DNA of 64,000 bases from Caenorhabditis remanei (Eukaryota > Nematoda > Chromadorea > Rhabditida > Rhabditidae), in NCBI RefSeq assembly GCF_010183535.1, contig NC_071328.1:3906001-3970000 (forward strand), read 5' to 3'. Under the pieces are notes generated by a model that was given only the letters and a program-made list of their open reading frames with translations, was not told where the DNA came from and ran no database searches. Below are positions 46,661-57,961 of this stretch, piece by piece. Every line of letters begins with the position of its first letter. The stretch's first letter is position 1. The translations under genes were made by a program, and so were the position numbers.

Positions 46661-46871
46661 GTATCAAAAAATCAGTTTAATTGAAACAAAAAAGTCTCTG
46701 TCGAGAACTAGCTTCTAATTTATGGTAATATTGTTGATTATGAAGATGGAAAGCAATCGAAGTGCCAAAAGACTAATTTTGTATAAAGCAAGAAGCAATA
46801 AATTAGATAAGGTGTTTATTTATCGGTGTAATTGAAAAATGGAGATACGGGAAAGGAAGCGAAACACTCAC

Positions 46872-47048
46872 GAAAACCGAGAATACAATGTTTAACAGAG
46901 GAGGAGCATATTGAAGAAGACGAGTGGTGTGGTTTGTTGCAGCAAGACATATGGGGCAGAGTGTTGAGAAATTCGGGACGGTAGATGATCGAGTCTGTTC
47001 ACTAGATATCCCGCTTAACATAAGAATAGTGCAAGTGTACGCCCCAAC
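46872..47048 (-). pseudogene. Gene fragment, unknown family, copy 1
   Basis: On the minus strand this reads ILMLSGISSEQTR, then LCPICLAATNHTTRLL and PPLLNIVFSVF up to a GTGAGT donor. A second, more damaged copy is at 47531-47723. One hydrophobic stretch and a CPIC pair are visible, but I cannot name the family. No complete gene can be built around it. Confidence 0.35.
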
Positions 47049-47068
47049 GACGGCAACCGACGATTTAC

Positions 47069-47245
47069 AGCAATATTTCTTGATTTTTTTAACGGAAATG
47101 GGTGAAATATCAAAAATGATTTGTTCTAAGGTTCAAGTTGGCCAGAACTTGACTTTAGGTACTCGCTCCCAGAGTCCGTGTCTGAAGAAACTTACAATTC
47201 TTCGAAATAGTACCGCCATTCGAATTCACCTCTTCGTGTTAAAAA
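47069..47245. repeat. Dispersed repeat R, tail-only copy 4
   Basis: TTTCTTGATTTTTTTAACGG through GAAACTTACAATTCTTCGAA matches the distal half of copies 1, 3 and 5. Confidence 0.7.
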
Positions 47246-47530
47246 GTCAGTTCAATTGAAATAAAAAGTCACTGTCGAGAGAACTAGCTTCTCAATTAAG
47301 AAGCGAAACAAATTATTGTATAGTAATAATTAATGGGAATACTGTTGAGCTTGAATGTGCAAAGTAAGCTTGAATGTGCAAAGCACCAGGAATAGTTCGA
47401 AGGAAGAAGAAATAAGCAAGAGAAGATTTTATGTTACTCAGCGGTGTATAAACTTTGAGATAAAAAAATTAGATAAGGTTTTATTTCATTTTTGTAATCG
47501 AAACATGGAGATTGGAATAGAAACACTCAC

Positions 47531-47723
47531 AAAAACCGGTCATAAAATTTTTAACAGCGGAAGAAACTATTGAACAAGGCGAGTGTGGTTTGTGGTAGCA
47601 ACACATATGGGGCAGAGTGTTAAGAAATTCAGGAGGTGATCGAGTCTGTTTGCTAGATATCCCGCTTAACATAAGGATGACGCAAATGTATGCCCCAAAA
47701 ACAGCATCCTGTGCATAAACCAT
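47531..47723 (-). pseudogene. Gene fragment, unknown family, copy 2
   Basis: Homologous to 46872-47048 (GISSKQTRS, LCPICVATTNHTRL) but with frame changes and in-frame stops, so clearly non-coding. Extends upstream as VYAQDAVFGAYICVILML. Confidence 0.4.
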
Positions 47724-47756
47724 TGCAATCGGAGATTCAAGGTTCCTCTCACTGTC

Positions 47757-47895
47757 AGAATAGCACGATTTTACTATTACGCTCTACCGAAACTGGATAA
47801 AACAGTGTGGGAAAGTGAGAGACGCAGAGGAAAGAGAGGCATTTATGAGGAAGATTACGGTGGAACGCAGTTGTTGAAATCGTGCCGCGCTGATA
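47757..47895. repeat. MITE family A copy
   Basis: AATAGCACGATTTTACTATT left tip and GAAATCGTGCCGCGCTGAT right tip. The core contains GAGAGACGCAGAGGAAAG. Confidence 0.8.
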
Positions 47896-48162
47896 AGGAA
47901 CCGTACAGTTTGCACTGACCACACATCAATGAGTCCATGGTGTATTACTTCCCTTGATTGATCAATTTGACAAATTCCTGTTTTACGATTATCGCAATTT
48001 CTAGAATCTATTTGGTGATTTTCCAGATTACAAAATAGCCTCGTATCGGATTCGTCAGTATATTCGAAGTGTCTCCGTCGGATCTTTTTTATCTGAAAGT
48101 CAGACAGCTAGTGGGTTACACAAAAATCTTTTTTCCTAAAAGTATATTTTGATGTTATATAC

Positions 48163-49576
48163 CGAACAACCAGAACTTTCTTACTTTTCCTGTCAATCAT
48201 TTCATTCGAAATCTTTTTCACTTTCGTCGCGAATCCTTCACTCATTATCATATCGATATCCGCAATAAAATGAATATCTGATTTGGCTCCTCGTCTCGCA
48301 ATGTTTCTCATCAGATTGATAGGATACAACTGGAATGATCCAGCTATCTCATTTCGATATTTGGAACCTGAAAGATCTCTTATGGCGTTTTCAATGTTAG
48401 TTTAGGCTCACGGTTTTTGAGAAATTCTTTGCAATCTTGGTGATGAGATGTTACATTAATGAGAGGGCAATTTCCTTGAAAAGGAGACACACGGAAGGCG
48501 AAATGTACTGTTACCTGGAATCATTCAAAAATGGAATCGAACTAATTGAAATTAGAGAACTTTTCTTATTTTTTTTAAGATTTCAGTAGACATTAGTCAA
48601 CTTTGAATGTATGTATCGTTGCCACTGGCCGATATCTATTCTTCAATTTTACATTGACTGTACAGTACATAACTAGATCTTCATTATTGTAGTTGAACAC
48701 ATTTTCATAGCTTTTTTGGTTTTTGAGATATGCTAGCATACAGCGGTCAACGATTTCTGTGCCACCCTTCCGAGTGATTGCCTCCAAAGATGTACCGTAA
48801 ATACTGTATTATAACGGAATGCCGTTATATTTTTCAACTACCTCCGAGAGAATTTTGTGGTTTCAGAAACTCATTAAAATTGAACGGAAAAACTATTTTG
48901 GACGTTCTATTTGCTTATCAAGAAGTTCCATATCACGATGTTTCTAATCAGAACCAAGAAAAAACACCGAGATAATCATAATCATGAATTGTGAGTATAG
49001 ATGGGAAAATGTTTGCAGCGCCGAATAGTTCTGACATCACATGCTACGCACGCCCCAAAGTTGACTATTTTTCTACAAAGAAACCTTTCTCCTAAATTCT
49101 TGATCACATCGATGCACATCTGATGAATATTCTAAAGCTCTCTGTGAATGAAAATCAATAAATAATGCCAAAGATATGGGACCATCCCAATTCGCCGGTT
49201 TTTTCTCAATCGTTTCCATCATCTCTGGAGTACCATGAACTGGAAGAGTGATCGGTTCGAGACCATCTTCTCGGAATCTGTTCAAAACGAAGTCGATTAC
49301 TTCCCAATCGGTATCCAACTCACGATTCAGATGCTTCTAGGAAATTATATCCGATACAGTACTCCTCATTGTTCATTTCAGTTTTAATAAAACGTGTGTA
49401 AATATCAGTATCCGATCTCTCTCGGAGCAATTTCAATCCGTTCTGAATCGATTGAGGTGTAGTATAAGTAATTGAAAGAGTGATTTACTCACTTCTCTAA
49501 ACGAAATGTATTGAAATAATCCAACTACAACCAGAGCAATCAACCAAAATCCGCAGTGACTTGGTAGACATGTCGT
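48163..49576 (-). pseudogene. Truncated GT49 (bgnt-like) gene, copy 2
   Basis: Five phase-consistent exons on the minus strand, 49576-49493, 49442-49324, 49277-49085, 48514-48412 and 48367-48163, encode the N-terminal membrane anchor (FWLIALVVVGLFQYISF), ANWDGPISLALFIDFHS, VHFAFRVSPFQGNCPLI and FIADIDMIMSEGF with the DxD motif. After the donor at 48162 the expected downstream exons are absent: sequence from about 48125 leftward matches the 3' flank of copy 1 (42713-42815), so the last five exons were removed by a deletion equivalent to about 740 bp of copy 1. Reading on gives a stop within about 17 codons. Without the C-terminal half of the fold, activity is unlikely. The N-terminal half is intact, and the start codon lies in an unseen upstream exon. 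Confidence 0.85.
48596..49067. repeat. Family B-type element in intron of glycosyltransferase copy 2
   Basis: Tips AGTCAACTTTG and CAAAGTTGACT. One inner arm is visible (AGATCTTCATTATTGTAGTT, 48683-48702), the other has decayed. Confidence 0.6.
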
Positions 49577-49641
49577 CTGTAAAAGAAATTTTAAAGTCTT
49601 CTCTTAATTCTTGAACCGAATATTCATCATCTATTTTACCA

Positions 49642-50075
49642 TTTTCGCTTCAACGGATAACCCCGAAGAAGCTGTTCCAAAAATTATTTTATTCAACGCA
49701 TTCTTTCGAAAGGTTGGAATCAATGCTAACCTTGGTTAACTGGGTTAAAACCAACGAAAAGAGTGAGAAGAGCGCTCTCATACTACCTTGTGTACCGACG
49801 TTTCCCGGGTTCCGCCGCTCACTATGTTTTGTGTGCGCTGGGGCTCCGCCCATTTCGCGACTTCGATTTGCCTTGAAGCAAATGGACCTCTAGGATAAAA
49901 TAAATATTTTTTTAGATATTCATGATTAATTTTTCTTGATCTTTAGATTAAAATGGATGAAATAGCAAAAATGATTAATTTTGTGGCTAAATTTAACCAA
50001 AACTTGAATTTATTACCAGATTCCTTATCTGAAGTAACTCACAATTCTCCGAAATACCGCCATTCGGCTTCCGAA
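49642..50075. repeat. Dispersed repeat R, copy 5 (longest)
   Basis: TTTTCGCTTCAACGGATAAC start, GTACCGACGTTTCCCGGGTT block, CTCCGCCCATTTCG, then the tail CAATTCTCCGAAATACCGCC. A further tail fragment lies at 50316-50372. It lies just 5' of glycosyltransferase copy 2, as copy 3 does for copy 1. Confidence 0.85.
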
Positions 50076-50774
50076 AAAAAACCCCTTTTGGGTTAAAAAA
50101 TAAGTTCAAAAAGGCAACTGTCAGAACTGGAGAATTAGCTTCTCGATTAAGAAGCGAAACTGATTTTTGTAGAGTTATAATTTATGATAATATTTTCAAT
50201 TTCCCGTTGGCTTATATGATAATTAACTTGTATACAAGCCGCTGATGTAGCTAACTTTCGTGCTTTTAGTTTAGTTATTCGCTGGTATTCTCGTTTGTCA
50301 ATTGTTTCATCTATTTTGATTCTCCGTGTCTGAAGTAACTTACAATTTTCCGAAATGGAACAGTCATTCGAAACCCGAAAAAACCCACTTTTTTTTAAAT
50401 TATGAAAAAACATCTTTATAAAAAAAAAGGACTTCGTACGTGGATTTTATGTCACTTCTTCTAGATGACCTCACGAAACGTGGAAGTTCATGTTTTCTTT
50501 CAACGCGTAGTAGACTTTCAATAATTGGTGTTTTCCATTGCCAAGAAGCGTTCCCAGTAGTTCTCTAGCTTTTTTCGATGTATTTTGTGTTATTCACTCC
50601 TGAAATTTCCACTTTGCAGAAGTATGAATAATCTATTCATCTGCATCTGCTTCTGGCTTCGGTGAGTGGCAGCAGAATCTCGAAGCAATGAAAATAATCT
50701 GAAAGCATTAGCAAATATTTTAATTAAAAACAACAGTGACTTTATTTAATTGAGTTTGGATTATTGAGATTTGT
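50076..50774. other. AT-rich stretch downstream of histone H4
   Basis: Contains a tail fragment of repeat R (50316-50372). No gene seen. The H4 poly(A) signal (AATAAA on minus, about 50742-50748) lies at its right end. Confidence 0.4.
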
Positions 50775-50790
50775 GGCCCTAAAGAGGGCC
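50775..50790 (-). terminator. Histone 3'-end stem-loop of H4
   Basis: On the minus strand GGCCCTCTTTAGGGCC: a 6 bp stem with a four-base loop, 43 nt after the H4 stop, preceded by AACCCAAC. It is the binding site of stem-loop binding protein in replication-dependent histone mRNA. Confidence 0.95.
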
Positions 50791-50833
50791 GTTGGGTTCG
50801 GTATTTGTTTTGGAAAACGAAGGGATAATAAAA

Positions 50834-51797
<964 letters not shown>

Positions 51798-51829
51798 GCG
51801 CGTTTCGCTTCAATCTTACCGAACCCAAC

Positions 51830-51845
51830 GGCCCTCTTTAGGGCC
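51830..51845 (+). terminator. Histone 3'-end stem-loop of H3
   Basis: GGCCCTCTTTAGGGCC with AACCCAAC before and CACAAA after. AATAAA follows at 51878-51883, a back-up polyadenylation site as seen in many nematode histone genes. Confidence 0.95.
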
Positions 51846-52105
51846 ACAAATATCCAAAATCCAACCATTTCTTGTTAAATAAAGTTACTTTCTTGTTTTA
51901 TTTGCAGGTATTTTCAGGTTGATACTCTGACACCAAATGAAAAGAATAGTTTGTTCTCAATTCCATTGAAACGATTTCACTGCCGGTTTAATCGCATTCT
52001 TATTTTGAAACAACGTCATTTCCCATGTAATTCAGCCTATCAAAGGTAAGAAATTGTCATTTTGGAATGAAAGAAGTTCATCAACACTAGGTTGTGGCTG
52101 CATTC

Positions 52106-52459
52106 ATGGCTATTGTCTTTGGAATACCTTGCTTCATTTCAATTCAAATTACTTGCAATAAAAAGAAGAATGAGATCGAAAAACCCAGTCCACCATTCGG
52201 AATGTCTCACTCGAAATCTCCGTTTTCCGAAGATGACCTCGAAATGGATACAACGCAAAGAGATGACGAAACCGATAGAGAAAAAGAGAGAAATTTGAAA
52301 AAAGAAATGAGAAGAAATAGTGATAAAGAAGACAAATCTAACTCTAAAAATGAAAGTTTGAAATCGAAAACGTTAAAAAGTGAGAAATCGAGTGGAAAAG
52401 AAGACGGAGAAACTTATGCTGAAATAAAACTAAACTCAAGTAAAATAATGAGAAAATGA
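52106..52459 (+). CDS. Hypothetical small membrane-anchored, highly charged protein
   Basis: An open frame of 117 codons from an internal ATG begins with a hydrophobic segment (MAIVFGIPCFISIQITCNKK) and continues as a Lys/Glu/Ser-rich, low-complexity tail (KSNSKNESLKSKTLKSEK). The frame is open upstream to a CACTAG acceptor at 52090, and a GTAAGA donor at about 52037 could join an earlier exon, though no start codon in phase was found there. The layout (one hydrophobic N-terminus, charged cytosolic tail) resembles small nematode single-pass proteins, but I recognise no family. It could also be a chance frame in AT-rich DNA. Confidence 0.35.
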   Translation: MAIVFGIPCFISIQITCNKKKNEIEKPSPPFGMSHSKSPFSEDDLEMDTTQRDDETDREKERNLKKEMRRNSDKEDKSNSKNESLKSKTLKSEKSSGKEDGETYAEIKLNSSKIMRK

Positions 52460-52777
52460 TATGAAACTGTAGCTTTTTGATGAGTTTAGTGCCAGTTTGT
52501 TCTTTTTATCTTGATAATGCAATATCTCGAAGAATTCAGACGAGTCTCTGGAAGTCTCGGCAACTTTGACAGACGTGACCTGCTATTTTCCCAGATCATC
52601 TTAACCGACGTTTCCTCGTTTTCCCAGTGTACCATCTGCGTATTCATCTTGCGTTGTCTTGACGCATACACAGAATTCTGAGTTATCGATCCGTACTGCC
52701 CGCTCTCCGCCATTCTCCACTATTATTCTGTCAAATTGAGGAAACATTTTCTTGTTTTTCAGCTCTTCTCACACACG

Positions 52778-53933
52778 ATGAAACTGTTATCATTCCCGTA
52801 CCTCGTATATCTTCGAATAATAATTTCAATGAATCCGATCGAAGTGCTTTCTCTCTCATTTTGTTCAAAAAAATCAAGAGAAAGAATCAAACAGATACGT
52901 TTTCATATTGATTATGCCACGATTTCCACAGAACTTGTCAAACCGAAATCACTGTCTTTTATATTACGACTTTTGTCTTCAACTCGACATATCACGATTC
53001 CTTTCCAGCTTGCTCCCCGTTGGGCTCGGTGTGAGGGGAGAAGGTTTACAGGGATTATTGATGGAGTCAAACACTATTTTAGGTATGTTTCAATGTCACA
53101 AAGTGACAAAATTGGTTAAATTATTCAGATCCATGGATGACGACGACGGTACCGTTTTGTATAGTGATATCAAGAAAAGTGGATTTCAAATAACCAATTA
53201 TATTTTGGATTTATTACATGAAAAACTGGAAACTCTTAAGATGGACTTCAATTTGATTGATGATTGGAAAGGATTTCTAGCTGAACGATGTCTCAAATCA
53301 GTTCCCAGAATAGAAATTCTTTCTAAAACTGTCTCTTCTGAAAAACTGTCCTCCTTATTCAACAATATTGAAAATCAACTTCGCCATGTTCATATTCACT
53401 CAAAAGTTGAAGGACCAGTGTCTACAAGTCTGAACATTTTTCGATCTGATGTATTAATCTTTTACGAGACTAGTTGGATTACAAGAGAACACTTACTTGG
53501 CTTCAATGGAAAATACTTGTGTTTCATCAATCCTACTTTCGGTGTTGAAGAAATAATAGAATTCATAAAACACTGGAAAAACGGGAATAATACAACATTC
53601 GTAGCACTCTTGACGGTAGAGGTACCTCAAGAATTTATGGACAGAGGTCGTTTTATTTCCGAGTTTGATGCGAAGCCATGGGATCCTACGAAAAGAGAAA
53701 AATGTTTCATTTATGAGAAAGAGTGAGATAACTCCTTTTCGAATCGGCTATAATAATCGTTTTATTGCAGAATCACTGATAAACAAAACGTTGTTGCCGA
53801 CTTATCGAAAGGATTAGATTTCGAGAGAGATGATGGATTACTAGCAACTATTAAAATCAGACCAAGTCGCAACGTACGTCATCATCGATTTCAGTTTTTT
53901 GTATGGCACAAGCGATTCACTACTTCTGAATGA
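52778..53933 (+). CDS. F-box/FBA_2 protein, cluster gene 1
   Basis: Three exons, 52778-53082, 53129-53722 and 53771-53933, code 353 residues. TTTTTCAG ending at 52762 is the likely trans-splice acceptor. The F-box is residues 1-45 (MKLLSFPYLVYLRIIISMNP, LSLSFCSKKSRERIKQIRF). The C-terminal FBA_2 domain includes WITREHLLGFNGKYLCF, VEEIIEFIKHWKNGN and a conserved KPWDPTKREKC block. By family it should be an SCF ubiquitin-ligase adaptor. The protein is clearly homologous throughout to the genes at 54545 and 56749, with identical splice phases. The final exon is longer than in its paralogues (insertion RNVRHHR before FQFFVWHK). There is no canonical poly(A) signal close to the stop; the next processing signals downstream on this strand are a duplicated histone stem-loop (54046) and AATAAA (54089). 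Confidence 0.9.
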
Positions 53934-54026
53934 AGAACAAAACTTGAGAGGTCGTTTTTTTTTTCAAAGTCGTTTTCTATTTCAATTGTACCTTTATTTT
54001 GATTTTGTATAAAAACATTTCCTTGA

Positions 54027-54120
54027 GAATCCTACCGAACCCAACGGCCCTCTTTAGGGCCACAAATATCCAAAGTCCAATCTTGTTGAATAAAGTTACT
54101 TTTTTGTTTTATTTGCAGGG
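54027..54120 (+). repeat. Duplicated H3 3' end: stem-loop and poly(A) signal
   Basis: Collinear and nearly identical to 51813-51907: ACCGAACCCAACGG, the stem-loop GGCCCTCTTTAGGGCC at 54046-54061, CACAAATATCCAAA, AATAAA at 54089-54094, and TTTTATTTGCAG. No histone reading frame accompanies it. It starts 93 nt after the stop of F-box gene 1, on the same strand. Confidence 0.92.
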
Positions 54121-54406
54121 TTTTCAGATCTTCCATGGAACAGAATAAACAACGAAACTATTTCTCTGTCCTAATCGTATTTTTTGTTTCAATAGACTTC
54201 ACTTTCTTCAGTGAATCCGTCTGTGGGAAGATCTTCATGACATAGCCTCGTCTTCCCAGTGTGTCTGAGTTTTCATTGTGCGTCGTCTCGATTCGTACAC
54301 AGAATTCTCAGTTATCGATCCATACTGTCCGCTCTCCGCCCTTCTTCACTATTATTCTGTCGAATTGAGGAAACATTTTCTTGTTTTTCAGCTCTTCTCA
54401 CACACG

Positions 54407-54478
54407 ATGAAACTGTTATCATTCCCGTACATCGTATATCTTCGAATAATAATTATTGTTTCCATTCGCTGGAAATAG
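54407..54478 (+). pseudogene. F-box gene 5' fragment
   Basis: A duplicate of the 5' flank and first codons of gene 1: TTTTTCAGCTCTTCTCACAC then MKLLSFPYIVYLRIII, after which the frame runs into unrelated codons and a TAG. With 54027-54120 it shows that a segment reaching from the H3 3' UTR into an F-box first exon was duplicated. Confidence 0.85.
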
Positions 54479-54544
54479 TTGTTAAACGATCTGCTTAAGC
54501 ACACCATCCAATCATCTTAACTTTCAGCTCGATTCCCTGGCACG

Positions 54545-55682
54545 ATGAAATTATTCAATCTTCCGTTCCTTGCATACTCTCGAATCATCACTTTAATGAA
54601 TCCGATCGAAATGATTTCCCTCTCATTCTGTTCGAAAACATCGAGAGAAAGAATCAAACAGATGCACTTTCATGTTCCTTTCCTAGGAATTTCTACAAAA
54701 GCTAACAAACGGAAAGCTCCGGTGTTTCAATTACAAATTACGGGATATCGACACTTATCGATTCCATTCGAAACTGCTCCACGTACGTCTAGGTGTAAAG
54801 GCCGAAGATTTACAGGGACTGCAGATGGAGTCAAACACTATTTTAGGTATGTTTCACTGTCTCAAAATGACAAAAATAGTTAAATTATTCAGATGCATTG
54901 AGGGCATGACTGGCACTGTTTTGTTTAGTAATATCCCGAAGAGTTATTTCAAAATAACCAATTACATGTTGGATTTAGTGCGAGCAAGTTTGTGTTTTCT
55001 GGAGTTAGATTTGAATGTGATCGATGATATGAAAGGATTCATAACTGAACCATGTATGAAATCAGTTTCCGTAATAGAAATTCTTTCTGAAACTGTTACC
55101 GCTGAGAAGCTGTCCATCTTCTTCAATAACATAGATAATCCGGTTAAAACAGTTCATATTCACTCTAAAGTTGAAGGACAAGTGTCTACAAGTATGAACA
55201 TCTTTCAAACTGAAATATTAGTTTTTTACGAGAGTAGTTGGATTACAAGAGAACATTTACTTGGATTCAATGGAAACATTTTGTGTCTCGAAAAACCTCC
55301 TTTTGATATTGAAATTGTTATTGAATTCATAAAACAATGGAGAAACGGAAATAATACAGAATTCATAGCACTCTTGATGACAGAGGTACCTCAAAAAGTT
55401 ATGGATAAGGATCGTTTTATTTCTGAATTTAACGCAAAACCATGGGATCCAGCGAAAAGAGAAAAATGTTATATTTATGGAAAAGAGTGAGTTAGCTCCA
55501 CTTTAAACAGGCAACAATAGTCGTTTTATTGCAGAATTACTGGCGTACAAGACATTACTAGCGACTTATCAGAAGGATTCGATTTTGAGAGAGATGATGG
55601 ATTACTAGCAACTATCTTAGTCAGCCCACCTGGCTTATTTCAATTTTTTGTGTGGCACAAGAGATTCAGTGTTGCAAAATAG
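54545..55682 (+). CDS. F-box/FBA_2 protein, cluster gene 2
   Basis: Three exons, 54545-54846, 54893-55486 and 55535-55682, code 347 residues. The CTTTCAG acceptor ends at 54527. The F-box is MKLFNLPFLAYSRIITLMNP, then ISLSFCSKTSRERIKQM; the FBA_2 domain contains WITREHLLGFNGNILCLEKP and IEFIKQWRNGNN. Differences from genes 1 and 3 are concentrated in the variable middle of exon 1 (LGISTKANKRKAPVF) and in the FBA_2 surface, where substrate recognition is expected, while splice sites and the exon 3 end (LFQFFVWHKRF) are conserved. AATAAA lies at 55747-55752. Presumed SCF adaptor; target unknown. Confidence 0.9.
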
Positions 55683-56748
55683 AACTAGTCAAAATATGCA
55701 TGTAATTTAATAATTTGTCAATGCTGACTTCATCTAATTCTCTGGTAATAAAGCATGATGTTTTAAGCTTCTTATATATCCTGTTTTTCATGTTACAACG
55801 GATCTTCTGGTTATAAAGAAATCTGTCATTTTACAGATTTCAATGAATAGAATGAATAAAGTTTTAGAACAAGAAAATAGATCTCGTTCTCTCTCTCTAA
55901 TTCTATAAGTATTCTACAGTATATTTGAAAATTATTGGGGTTTATTTTCATAACCTAATGGAAAACCTTTTCATAGTTTTAACTTGGATTACAGCAGGTT
56001 CAGAAGCGAATTGATCGGTTGTGAAACGTCTGGTTGCTAAATGTCCGTTTCAATAGGAACAGTTCCTAATTGTCTGGTTTTGAAATATAGTCGGAATTTT
56101 TCAGTTTGGTGGTCTCGATTAATGCATCTCCTTTTTTAAACTCTTTCTCTAGCTGGAAGACACAAAATAGTCTTATGAATAATAGAAGTTGCTAGTCCTC
56201 TTCCAAACAGCTGTCCCAACTTCTTGAGCAATACGTTTGCTATGTCGGTTTTTTGTGTATTCGGTAAATAACATTCTCTATTATTAAGCAGTGAGCAACT
56301 TTCTGAGATTCAGATGCCAATCGAATTCACAGCTTGTTTAAAGATATCTACCATCTCCTGACAATCTATTATATTCCTGATTTCCCAGAATACACTCCTT
56401 GTGTGTTCTCTTCCTAGGCCCTGTGTTGCCAATCGGACTCGTCTCGACTCGTATATACACAGAATTCTCTATTATTGATTCACACACACTCTACTTCTCT
56501 CGATTCCTTTCTCCCCTAATGAATTTGTTTTGAAGGACTGTTCTCAGAAGTGTGCGATGTATTATAACAAATCTAAGTGACCAGATTTCTGAAATCCAAT
56601 TAAATTATTCTGAATCCTCTTTGAATGCCCTCTTTTCTCTGTATAGCTCAGTGTGCAACCGATCCATATAGATGATATAAATGTTCTCTTGCGTTGAAAA
56701 TTCTATACTAATCTATCAACTCAATTTTCAGGGCACTTCCTTGACACG
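55683..56748. other. Spacer between F-box cluster genes 2 and 3
   Basis: No gene. Contains a decayed copy of the upstream flank shared by the cluster (CACAGAATTCTCTATTATTG near 56457, similar to 52670 and 54298) and ends with the trans-splice acceptor CAATTTTCAG at 56731. Confidence 0.5.
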
Positions 56749-57887
56749 ATGAAATTATTCAGTCTCCCGTACCTTGCATACTCTCGAATCATCACTTCAA
56801 TGAATCCGATCGAAGTGATTTCTCTCTCATTTTGTTCGAAAAAGTCAAGAGAAAGAATCAAGCAGATACGTTTTCATATTGATTATGCCACGATTTCCAC
56901 AGAAATTCACAAACCGAAATCACCGACTCTTCAATTACAATTTTCGCCTTCAACTCGATATATACTGATTCCATTCCAACGGGCTCCACGTTGGGCTCGA
57001 TGTGAGGGAAGAAGGTTTACAGGGACTATAGATGGAGTCAAACACTATTTCAGGTATGTCTCAATGTCTCAAAGTGACAAAACTAGTTAAATTATTCAGA
57101 TGCATGGGTGGCGACGACGCTACAGTTTTGTACAGTGATATCCAGAACAGTGGATTTCAAATAGCCAGTTACATTTTGGATTTATTACATGAAAAACTTC
57201 AATATCTTAAGATAGACTTGAATGTGGTCGATGATTTGAAAGGATTCATAACTGAACCATGCATGAAATCAGTTTTAAGAATGGAAGTTGTTTCTGAAAC
57301 TGTTACTTCTGAGAAGCTGTCCATCTTCTTCAATAATATAGAGAATCCGGCTAAAAACGTTCATATTCACTCTAAAGTTGAGGGACGAGTAAACCCAAAT
57401 TTGATTATTTTCCGATCCGACATGCTAATCATATACGAAACTAATTGGATTACAAGAGAACATTTACTTGGATTCAATGGAAAATACTTGTGTTTCATCA
57501 ATCCTACTTTTGGCGTTGAAGGAGTAATAGAATTCATAAAACAATGGAGAAACGGAAATAATACGAAATTCGCAATACTCAAAATGGCAGAGGTACCTCA
57601 AAAATTTATGAACAGAGATCGTTTTATTTACGAATTTAATGCAAAACCATGGGATCCTACGAAAAGAGAAAAGTGTTACATTTACGATAAAGAGTGAGTT
57701 AACTCATTTTTAAACCTTCCAGAACAAATCTCTTCTTTGCAGAATCACACAAGACATTGTTGCCGACTTATCGGAAGGATTAGACTTTGAGAGAGATGAT
57801 GGATTACTGGCAACTATTAATATCAGACCACATGGTGCTTTATTTCAGTTTTTTGTGTGGCACAAACGATTTACTGTTACAGAATAG
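56749..57887 (+). CDS. F-box/FBA_2 protein, cluster gene 3
   Basis: Three exons, 56749-57053, 57100-57693 and 57743-57887, code 347 residues. TTTTCAG ends at 56731, 17 nt before the ATG. The F-box is MKLFSLPYLAYSRIITSMNP, then ISLSFCSKKSRERIKQIRF; FBA_2 contains WITREHLLGFNGKYLCF, GVIEFIKQWRNGNN and KPWDPTKREKCY. Exon 1 is most like gene 1 (FHIDYATISTE) and the 5' start most like gene 2 (AYSRIIT), which suggests exchange between cluster members. AATAAA lies at 57956-57961 in a 3' flank (TAATAAAGCATGATGTTTT) shared with gene 2. Presumed SCF adaptor; target unknown. Confidence 0.92.
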
Positions 57888-57961
57888 AACGAATCAAAAT
57901 ATGCATGTTATTTTATAATTATTCAATGCTGACTTCATCTAAATAATTATCTAGTAATAAA

